Part shown: one piece after another, positions 1 to 5,721 of the stretch
Position numbering within the stretch: position 1 is the stretch's first letter
Layout: the number at the start of each line of letters is the position of its first letter
DNA from: JAVBQU01 sp031548675
GTDB taxonomy: Bacteria > Bacteroidota > Bacteroidia > Bacteroidales > P3
DNA: 16,162 nucleotides
Reading direction: 5' to 3'
Assembly (NCBI GenBank): GCA_031548675.1
Contig: JAVBQU010000070.1
Coordinates: 1-16,162, forward strand
Translations under genes and position numbers: made by a program
Notes under the pieces: generated by a model
Told to the model about the DNA's origin: nothing
The model's input: only the letters and a program-made list of their open reading frames with translations
Database searches by the model: none

Positions 1-122
1 TAAATCCGTAGGATTTACATATTTGTATAATATACCAAAAACGGCATATATTCGACCCCCAAACGGGGTCGTAAAACATGATTATATTTCATTCCTACAG
101 ACATGCAATGCCCACGGTATTG
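1..122. repeat. Cluster of small degenerate hairpins (REP-like)
   Basis: Three short inverted repeats with a CC...GG core lie in a row: TAAATCC-GTA-GGATTTA (1-17, perfect), CGACCCC-CAAAC-GGGGTCG (53-71, perfect) and CAATGCC-CAC-GGTATTG (106-122, one G:T pair). A decayed relative may sit at 90-105. The spacers are AT-rich and similar in tone. No ORF or RNA gene is visible. This resembles the dispersed CCTACGG-type palindromes that I recall from intergenic DNA of many Bacteroidota, but I could not check that. The 53-71 hairpin could also serve as terminator for a gene left of the window, although no clear T-tract follows it. Confidence 0.5.
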
Positions 123-173
123 ATACCAAATAAGTTTTATATCAAACTCATGCTATTAGATTTTCCCATTATT

Positions 174-198
174 AACTTTATGAACATTCTAACTTTAT
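174..198 (+). repeat. Direct repeat AACTTTAT x2 before the YciI gene
   Basis: AACTTTAT occurs at 174-181 and again at 191-198, a 17-base period, ending 14 bases before the ATG at 213. A similar pair precedes mqnA. It may be part of the promoter or leader, or only AT-rich composition. No clear TAnnTTTG box was found here; TAAGTTTT at 131-138 is one base off. Confidence 0.3.
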
Positions 199-212
199 AA
201 ACCTTAAACCCG

Positions 213-479
213 ATGAAAGCAGTTGTTTTTTATGAGCCTAGCGATGTAAGTATGGAAAAGATTATGGAGGTTTATCCGAAGCATAAGCAGATTGTAGATA
301 ATTTTGCCCAAGAAGGAAAAATTATTGCCATCGGACCATTTACCAATCCGGCAGGAGGTTCTATGGGAATATTTAAAGATAAAATAAGTGCCGAAGAATT
401 TATCAAACAAGATCCTTTTGTAAACGAAGGACTTGTAGGAACGATAACCATTCGGGAATGGAACGAAATATTATTATAA
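213..479 (+). CDS. YciI-family protein (YCII-related domain)
   Basis: This 88-residue protein consists of one YCII-related domain, a dimeric alpha+beta barrel of the ferredoxin-like type. Visible family marks are the His in YPKHKQ (His24), the IIAIGPF strand (residues 37-43), the AGGSMGIF strand (48-55) and the Asp-Pro-Phe of QDPFV (Asp67). In the family the conserved His and Asp form a presumed active-site pair, but the reaction is unknown for most members. The length is normal and no signal peptide or membrane segment is present, so it is cytoplasmic. It ends 20 bases before the ubiE start and is probably cotranscribed with it; the link to quinone synthesis is positional only. I am confident of the family, not of the function. 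Confidence 0.85.
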   Translation: MKAVVFYEPSDVSMEKIMEVYPKHKQIVDNFAQEGKIIAIGPFTNPAGGSMGIFKDKISAEEFIKQDPFVNEGLVGTITIREWNEILL

Positions 480-499
480 AATAACCGTTATCATATACT

Positions 500-1192
500 T
501 TGGAAAAGAAACACGCAAATATACAGGCTATGTTTGACGACATAGCTCCCCGTTACGATTTTTTGAATCATTTTTTATCGCTTAATATCGATAAAATCTG
601 GCGTAAGAAATTGGTACGTATGCTTAAAAACAATGCTCCGCAAAGTATTTTAGATTTAGCAGCCGGCACTTGCGATTTAAGCATTGCCTTAGCCCGTTTG
701 CATCCGCAAAAAATTGTGGCAGCCGATCTTTCGTCTGCCATGCTCGCTGTCGGACAAAAGAAAATAACACAAAAAGGTTTATCGCCATTAATTACTACCC
801 AAACAGCTTGTGCTGAACAACTTCCTTTTTCTGATAATACTTTCGATGCCTGTACGATAGGTTTCGGCATCCGCAATTTTGAAGACCCGCAAAAAGGTTT
901 GGACGAAATTCTTAGAGTTTTAAAGCCCAACGGAAGATTATTAATTCTCGAATTTTCAAAATCTCAAGGTTTGTTTTCGCCGCTTTTCAGATTCTATTTT
1001 AAAAACATACTTCCGCTTTTGGGCAAAATTATATCTAAAAATGCGTCGGCTTACACCTATCTGCCCGATTCGGTACAAGAATTTCCAAGCGGAAAAGATT
1101 TCTTAGCTTTGATGGAAAAATCAGGATTTAAAAATACATCAGCCAGATCGCTTACCTTAGGCATAGCCAGTATTTATAGCGGAGAAAAATAG
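500..1192 (+). CDS. ubiE: Demethylmenaquinone methyltransferase (UbiE/MenG)
   Basis: This class I SAM-dependent methyltransferase of 230 residues performs the last step of menaquinone synthesis, the C-methylation of demethylmenaquinone. The family signature YDFLNHFLSLNIDKIWR spans residues 19-35. SAM-binding motif I is ILDLAAGTCD (50-59), with the acidic end of strand 2 in AADLS (74-78). The second signature RVLKPNG...LEFSKS lies at 139-155. The start is a TTG at 500: an in-frame stop at 482-484 excludes anything further upstream, and the first ATG (530) would leave only one residue before the conserved FDDIAPRYD segment. It lies 20 bases after the YciI gene and 152 bases before mqnA. The gene name menG would be equally correct, since this organism probably makes menaquinone and not ubiquinone. 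Confidence 0.93.
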   Translation: MEKKHANIQAMFDDIAPRYDFLNHFLSLNIDKIWRKKLVRMLKNNAPQSILDLAAGTCDLSIALARLHPQKIVAADLSSAMLAVGQKKITQKGLSPLITTQTACAEQLPFSDNTFDACTIGFGIRNFEDPQKGLDEILRVLKPNGRLLILEFSKSQGLFSPLFRFYFKNILPLLGKIISKNASAYTYLPDSVQEFPSGKDFLALMEKSGFKNTSARSLTLGIASIYSGEK

Positions 1193-1298
1193 TTAATGCC
1201 TATGACTAAAGTATAATATAGTGATGATTATCTGAAAAATTACAAGTTAGTAACGAGGATTTCTGTACAAGACACAAGTAAACCAGATATACTGTTCA

Positions 1299-1326
1299 CT
1301 TTACAAACGTTTTAAACTTTACAAAC
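1299..1326 (+). repeat. Direct repeat CTTTACAAAC x2 before mqnA
   Basis: CTTTACAAAC occurs exactly twice, at 1299-1308 and 1317-1326 (18-base period), ending 18 bases before the mqnA ATG. The rest of the 152-base gap between ubiE and mqnA shows no hairpin or promoter box that I can recognise. It may be a leader or operator element. Confidence 0.35.
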
Positions 1327-1344
1327 TTTCGAACTACATAGCAG

Positions 1345-2088
1345 ATGAAAATTTCAACCATTTCATACCTCAATTCATTACCTTTTATTTACGGATTACA
1401 GAACAGTCCTATTTTTTCAAAAATACAATTGCAATTGGAAGTACCCCGCCAATCTGTTCAGCGGCTGCTTTCTCATGAAGTAGATATTGCATTAATTCCG
1501 GTAGCAGCTATTCAATTAAATCCCGAATTAAAAATTATCAGTGATTTTTGTATCGGAGCTACCCAAAAAGTTGATACCGTATTACTGATGAGCCAATGCC
1601 CCATTGAAGAGATAAAAGAAATATATTTAGATTGGGAATCGATGACATCGGTACGATTAATAAAAGTATTGATGAAGCATTTCTGGAAACAAAATCCGGA
1701 ATTTAAAAATATCCGCGATTATAAAGATTATCAAGAAACCCTTCCCGAATCGGTTGTACTTATCGGAGATAAAACATTTAATACACGGAAGCAGTATAAA
1801 TATATTTACGATTTGGCAGAAACATGGCAGCATTTTACACAACTGCCTTTTGTGTTTGCTTGCTGGGCTACAAATCAAGACCTACCGCAGCCTTTCGTTC
1901 AAGAATTTAATGAAGCACTGCGTTACGGGATAACTCATGTAGATTGTATTGTACAGAATTATGATGAAAAATTGATATCTAAGCAAGAACTGGCTAATTA
2001 TTACCATCAAGCAATAAGCTATACTTTCGATGCTGATAAACAAAAAGGCATGCAGCTTTTTTTTGAATTAAATTCTCCGCTAATATAA
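1345..2088 (+). CDS. mqnA: Chorismate dehydratase MqnA (futalosine pathway)
   Basis: This 247-residue protein of the MqnA/MqnD family has a periplasmic-binding-protein-like fold but no signal peptide, so it is cytoplasmic. MqnA removes water from chorismate to give 3-[(1-carboxyvinyl)oxy]benzoate, the first step of the futalosine route to menaquinone. The N-terminal ISYLNSLPFIYGL (5-17), the segment LLSHEVDIALIPVAAI (42-57) and the TVLLMS strand (78-83) are typical of MqnA. The related MqnD usually begins differently and is longer. The ATG at 1345 places the SYLN motif at the usual distance from the N-terminus. It follows ubiE, which acts at the end of the same pathway; the MqnB, MqnC, MqnD and MqnE genes are not in this window. 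Confidence 0.88.
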   Translation: MKISTISYLNSLPFIYGLQNSPIFSKIQLQLEVPRQSVQRLLSHEVDIALIPVAAIQLNPELKIISDFCIGATQKVDTVLLMSQCPIEEIKEIYLDWESMTSVRLIKVLMKHFWKQNPEFKNIRDYKDYQETLPESVVLIGDKTFNTRKQYKYIYDLAETWQHFTQLPFVFACWATNQDLPQPFVQEFNEALRYGITHVDCIVQNYDEKLISKQELANYYHQAISYTFDADKQKGMQLFFELNSPLI

Positions 2089-2100
2089 TTATTTGGGGGT

Positions 2101-2143
2101 TTTTGCGTTGTGTATAATCAAGACTAACCCGTGGAACGCAAAA
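2101..2143. other. 9-bp inverted repeat after mqnA
   Basis: TTTTGCGTT (2101-2109) and AACGCAAAA (2135-2143) are perfect complements around a 25-base loop. GGGT just before the left arm could pair with ACCC inside the loop (2127-2130), which would make a pseudoknot. It lies 12 bases after the mqnA stop and upstream of the likely bamD promoter, so it is more likely the 3' end of the mqnA transcript or a DNA-binding site than a bamD leader. No U-tract follows it. Confidence 0.35.
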
Positions 2144-2202
2144 TGCAATTGATTTTGTTTCTATTGTACAAAAAGTCTTTAGATTAATCCACAAAAAAGT
2201 AT

Positions 2203-2210
2203 TATTTTTG
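2203..2210 (+). promoter_or_regulatory. Promoter -7 box for bamD (TATTTTTG)
   Basis: TATTTTTG matches the Bacteroidetes -7 consensus TAnnTTTG and is followed by C, as in the other boxes in this window. The matching -33 element is weak (TTTAG near 2178-2182). The box ends 10 bases before the bamD ATG at 2221, so transcription should begin almost at the start codon and the mRNA would be nearly leaderless. Confidence 0.5.
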
Positions 2211-2220
2211 CAAATTCATT

Positions 2221-3030
2221 ATGAAGCTAAAAAAGTTATATTTCATAGTTATATTAAGTGTTGCAGCACTGCTGATTACATCTTGCGACAGTTATCAAAA
2301 AATGGTAAAAAGCCAGAATTATGATAAGCTGTATGAAACAGCTATCCGCTACTACAATAAAGGACAATATTACAAGTGTATGCAGCTATTCGACCAGCTG
2401 ATACTACCCTTTAGAGGAAAAGAACAAGCTGAACGCATTGCATATTATTATGCTTATGCAGCTTATAAAACAGAAGATTACCTAACCGCATCTTATTACT
2501 TTAAGAGCTATGTAAAATCATATCCGTCAAGTGTTCATGCAGAAGAATGTATGTATATGAATGCCTTGTCGAAAGTAAAAGAATCTCCCATTTACAGTTT
2601 AGACCAAACTGCTACCAAAGAGGCATTAAAAGAACTACAAACATTCATCAACCTTTACCCTAACAGCATTCGCGTAGCAGAGGCTAACCAGATGATTGAT
2701 GAGATGCGGTATAAATTATCGCATAAAGCTTATGAAAATGCATTATTATATTACAAAACGGAAGAATTTCGTGCTGCCATTATTTCATTTCAAAATGTAT
2801 TAAAAGATTATCCGGAGATTAAAGAACGCGAACAAGCGATGCTTTACGTTATCAAAGCCGGATATTTATATGCACAAGGTAGTTTGGAAGCTAAAAAACG
2901 AGAGCGTTTTGAATTTGTTGTTACTTATTTTGATAAAATTTCAACCAATATCACTACGCCTAAAATATTGAAAGAAGCTCAAGGATATCGAGATTTAGCT
3001 TTGAAAGAAGTAACCAAAAGAGCTTTATAA
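2221..3030 (+). CDS. bamD: Outer membrane assembly lipoprotein BamD
   Basis: BamD is a TPR lipoprotein that works with BamA to insert beta-barrel proteins into the outer membrane. The 269-residue product opens with Lys-rich residues, a hydrophobic stretch (7-19) and a lipobox LITSC, giving a lipidated Cys22. Helical TPR repeats fill the rest: the segments YYNKGQYYKCMQLFDQLI (45-62), the Tyr-rich AYYYAYAAYKTEDY that follows, and YKTEEFRAAIISFQNVLKDYP further on are typical BamD/ComL-type repeat helices. Residue +2 after the Cys is Asp, an inner-membrane retention signal in enteric bacteria, but that rule is not known to hold in Bacteroidota. It is followed after 41 bases by the omega subunit gene, the usual order in this phylum. 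Confidence 0.9.
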   Translation: MKLKKLYFIVILSVAALLITSCDSYQKMVKSQNYDKLYETAIRYYNKGQYYKCMQLFDQLILPFRGKEQAERIAYYYAYAAYKTEDYLTASYYFKSYVKSYPSSVHAEECMYMNALSKVKESPIYSLDQTATKEALKELQTFINLYPNSIRVAEANQMIDEMRYKLSHKAYENALLYYKTEEFRAAIISFQNVLKDYPEIKEREQAMLYVIKAGYLYAQGSLEAKKRERFEFVVTYFDKISTNITTPKILKEAQGYRDLALKEVTKRAL

Positions 3031-3071
3031 CCGACTTACAAATATTGAATTTTATATAGAACATATAACCT

Positions 3072-3404
3072 ATGGAATACAAAAAGCTTAAAACCGATGT
3101 AACCGCCGTTACCCGTAATACTACCGAATTTATGGAGCCAACCGGTAACATTTATGAAACCTTGGCTATTTTAACTAAACGAGCCAATCAAATATCTCTC
3201 GATTTGAAAGAAGAATTGAGTCAAAAAATTCAAGAGTTTTCATCTTCTTCCGATCAATTGGACGAAGTTTTTGAAAACAGAGAACAAATAGAGCTCTCAA
3301 AGTTTTATGAAAACCTGCCTAAACCTACATTAATGGCAATTCATGAATTATTGACTGATAAAATCTTTTTCCGCAGACCAGAAGAAGAAAGTTCTAATTT
3401 TTAA
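3072..3404 (+). CDS. rpoZ: RNA polymerase omega subunit, Bacteroidetes type
   Basis: This 110-residue protein matches the divergent omega (Rpb6-like) family of Bacteroidota. Omega binds the beta-prime subunit and assists RNA polymerase assembly. The diagnostic segment is NIYETLAILTKRANQISLDLKEEL (residues 26-49), the counterpart of the omega helix with its xxxAKRARQI-type core. A variable acidic part follows, then a short helix (LMAIHELL). It is normal in length for the phylum and cytoplasmic. It follows bamD by 41 bases and is probably cotranscribed; a possible terminator lies 11 bases after it. Recognition rests on both the motif and the conserved bamD-omega-coaBC neighbourhood. Confidence 0.87.
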   Translation: MEYKKLKTDVTAVTRNTTEFMEPTGNIYETLAILTKRANQISLDLKEELSQKIQEFSSSSDQLDEVFENREQIELSKFYENLPKPTLMAIHELLTDKIFFRRPEEESSNF

Positions 3405-3415
3405 TCAAAGCTGTA

Positions 3416-3451
3416 AAGCCTGCATGGTTTTACCGGCTTATTCGTTTTTTT
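3416..3451 (+). terminator. Possible weak terminator after rpoZ
   Basis: A short stem AAGCC (3416-3420) / GGCTT (3435-3439) is followed within a few bases by seven T residues (3444-3451 region). The stem is only 5 bp with a 14-base loop, so this is a weak candidate. Confidence 0.25.
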
Positions 3452-3490
3452 GGATGCGAACAAATGCCGCGTAAAACTTGTTTCAAATAT

Positions 3491-3522
3491 AACGCTAATA
3501 AGATTTTGTTCTTATTAGCGTT
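3491..3522. promoter_or_regulatory. Perfect 13-bp hairpin before coaBC
   Basis: AACGCTAATAAGA (3491-3503) and TCTTATTAGCGTT (3510-3522) are exact complements around the 6-base loop TTTTGT. The right arm ends 37 bases before the coaBC ATG. No T-tract follows on either strand, so a simple intrinsic terminator is unlikely. It could be a dyad operator, an mRNA leader or processing structure, or a terminator of the type that runs through its own U-rich arm. No TAnnTTTG promoter box was found between it and coaBC. Confidence 0.5.
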
Positions 3523-3559
3523 CAACTTATGTAGAATCCAATAACAGAAAGGATACAGT

Positions 3560-4771
3560 ATGTGGCATGGCAAAAAAGTTTTAATCGGAATCAGCGGAGG
3601 AATAGCCGCTTATAAAATCCCCTCATTAATACGCTTACTAACCAAAAAAGGAGCAGAAGTTAAAGTTGTTGCTACATCGAGTGCTTTAGAATTTGTTACC
3701 CCTTTGGTTTTACAAACGCTCTCACATCATCCGGTTTATACCCAACTGTTTACACCTGCAAATGAATTTTCAACCGAACATATTGCACTTACCGATTGGG
3801 CTGATATGATGATTGTAGCTCCGGCTACGGCAAACATTATTGGTAAATTGGCAAATGGCATTGCAGATGACGCCCTCTCTACTACCCTGCTTGCTTTTAA
3901 CCACGATGTTTTTATAGCTCCGGCTATGAATTGCAAGATGTACGAACATCCGTCTGTTCAGAAAAACCTGAATTTTTTAGCAGAAAACAATTATCATTTA
4001 ATCAATCCGCCTGTTGGTGATTTAGCTTGCGGCTACACAGGCAGAGGCAGAATGGAAGAACCCGAAAGAATCAAACTTTTTATAGAATCTTTCTATGCTG
4101 TGTCTCAAGATCTTTTGGGTAAAAAAATTCTAGTAACCGCAGGTCCTACTTATGAGAAAATAGACGCTGTACGTTTTATAGGCAATTACTCGAGCGGACT
4201 TATGGGTTATTCCCTGGCAGAAGAACTAGCTTCGAGAGGTGCGGAAGTAACATTAATTTCAGGACCTACCCATCTAAAAACCCGGCATTCGAATATTCAA
4301 ACCATAGCCGTTGAATCAGCAGCAGAAATGTATACAGCATGCCATCGGGTTTTTCCTACAGCCGACGCTGCAATTTTAGCCGCTGCTGTTGCCGATTTTA
4401 CTCCTGAAAAAGTTGCCGAAAAGAAAATAAAAAAGCAAGATGCGAGTTTAAATATTAAACTTGCTTTAACCCAAGATATTTTGAAATCTTTGGGCGAGAT
4501 AAAGAAAAAAGGACAAACTTTAGTTGGATTTGCCTTAGAAACAGACCACGAAATAGAAAATGCCAAATCTAAATTAGAAAGTAAAAATTTAGATTTCATT
4601 GTTTTGAATTCTTTAAAAATAAAAGGTGCAGGCTTTAAAACCTCAACTAATCAAATCTGTATTCTGGATAAATCAGGCAAAATTTTTGATTACGAAATGA
4701 AACCTAAAACCGAAGTAGCAAAAGACATTACAAATTTTCTGACTCAAAAAATGCGTACTCAAAAGAAATAA
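3560..4771 (+). CDS. coaBC: Bifunctional CoaBC: PPC synthetase / decarboxylase
   Basis: This cytoplasmic enzyme (403 residues) makes 4'-phosphopantothenoylcysteine from 4'-phosphopantothenate and cysteine (CoaB, C-terminal half) and decarboxylates it to 4'-phosphopantetheine (CoaC, N-terminal half, FMN-dependent) in coenzyme A synthesis. In CoaC I see the flavin loop GISGGIAAYK (10-19), catalytic His74, PAMN (121-124) and Cys157 within LACGYTGRGRM. In CoaB I see VTAGPTYEKIDAVRFIGNYSSG (192-213) with Asn209 and the Lys-rich KKIKK near 288-292. All key residues sit one position before those recalled for the E. coli enzyme, so the protein appears complete and active. It is followed after 27 bases by the DUF4835 gene. 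Confidence 0.96.
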   Translation: MWHGKKVLIGISGGIAAYKIPSLIRLLTKKGAEVKVVATSSALEFVTPLVLQTLSHHPVYTQLFTPANEFSTEHIALTDWADMMIVAPATANIIGKLANGIADDALSTTLLAFNHDVFIAPAMNCKMYEHPSVQKNLNFLAENNYHLINPPVGDLACGYTGRGRMEEPERIKLFIESFYAVSQDLLGKKILVTAGPTYEKIDAVRFIGNYSSGLMGYSLAEELASRGAEVTLISGPTHLKTRHSNIQTIAVESAAEMYTACHRVFPTADAAILAAAVADFTPEKVAEKKIKKQDASLNIKLALTQDILKSLGEIKKKGQTLVGFALETDHEIENAKSKLESKNLDFIVLNSLKIKGAGFKTSTNQICILDKSGKIFDYEMKPKTEVAKDITNFLTQKMRTQKK

Positions 4772-4798
4772 TAACTCCTCAATATTACACAGAAGTCT

Positions 4799-5710
4799 AT
4801 GCAAAAATACTTATATATCCTGCTGATTTTATGTCTTGGCGCTTTTAGCATAAATCTTAAAGCACAAGAATTCAGATGTCAGGCATCGGTTAATTCTCAA
4901 AAAATTCAAGGTACCGACAAGAATATTTTTGACGCTATGTCGAAAGCCATTTATGAATTTATGAATAACACAAAGTTTACAAATTATGTATTCAAGCCCG
5001 AAGAACGTATCGAAGTATCGTTTATGATTACGATTGATGATCGTCCGTCATTTGATGAATTTAAAGCTACCATTTCCGTACAGGCACGCCGTCCGGTATT
5101 CAATTCCAGTTATACAACATCCATGTTAAATTATGTAGATAAAGATTTGGGATTTAAATGGACAGAAACCGATGCTATGGAATTTGTAGAAAACAGTACA
5201 TCCAATTCTAACTTGGTTAATGTGTTATCTTTTTATGCTTATTTGATATTAGGGCTTGATTTCGATTCATTTGAATTATACGGAGGACAAGCTTTTTTTG
5301 AAAAAGCACAAGGTATTGTAAGTGCTTCGCAATCTTCGGCTTACAAAGGCTGGAAAGCTTACGAAAGCCAAAGAAACCGCTATTGGATGGCTGAGAATTA
5401 TTTAAATGCAACTTATCGTTCGCTTCGCGATGCCAACTACAAATACCACCGTTTAGGATTGGATATGATGTATTCTAATATGCCTGAAGCTAAGAATAAT
5501 GTTACTGAAGCATTGGAAGATTTGCGTAAGGCGTATCGCGAAAAACCCAACTTATTTATTGCTCAGCTTTTTGTAGATGGCAAAGTAGACGAAATTATCA
5601 ATATTTTTCAACCTGCAAGCCTACCGGAACGAACAAAAGTTGCAGGCATCATGACAGAAGTTGACCCCGTAAATGCTACTAAATATCAGGCATTAACAAA
5701 ACAGCAATAA
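4799..5710 (+). CDS. DUF4835-family exported protein (PorD-like)
   Basis: This 303-residue protein carries a type I signal peptide with cleavage expected after Ala22, leaving Gln23 (LKA/QEF), as usual in Bacteroidota. The mature part matches DUF4835: QEFRCQASVNSQKIQGTD at the start, then the pattern RPVFNSSYTT...LNYVDKDLGF, the FYAYLILGLDFDSF segment, and GGQAFFEKAQGIV. It is probably periplasmic or envelope-associated. Members of this family are labelled type IX secretion protein PorD in some annotations; I recall this only loosely and no other type IX gene is in the window. It is downstream of coaBC by 27 bases, in the usual phylum order. Its stop lies 11 bases from that of the convergent TonB-dependent receptor gene. 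Confidence 0.82.
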   Translation: MQKYLYILLILCLGAFSINLKAQEFRCQASVNSQKIQGTDKNIFDAMSKAIYEFMNNTKFTNYVFKPEERIEVSFMITIDDRPSFDEFKATISVQARRPVFNSSYTTSMLNYVDKDLGFKWTETDAMEFVENSTSNSNLVNVLSFYAYLILGLDFDSFELYGGQAFFEKAQGIVSASQSSAYKGWKAYESQRNRYWMAENYLNATYRSLRDANYKYHRLGLDMMYSNMPEAKNNVTEALEDLRKAYREKPNLFIAQLFVDGKVDEIINIFQPASLPERTKVAGIMTEVDPVNATKYQALTKQQ

Positions 5711-5721
5711 ATCCCTTTAAG

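Noticed and set aside
1..122. CRISPR array
   Set aside because: The repeats are short, differ from each other, are palindromic with irregular spacing, and no cas gene is present.
568..930. 120-codon minus-strand ORF inside ubiE
   Set aside because: ubiE motifs on the plus strand are complete; the antisense frame shows no family features.
2113..2118. TATAAT, a sigma-70 -10 box as in E. coli
   Set aside because: Bacteroidota use TAnnTTTG boxes, and no TTGACA lies at the right distance; such hexamers are common in AT-rich DNA.
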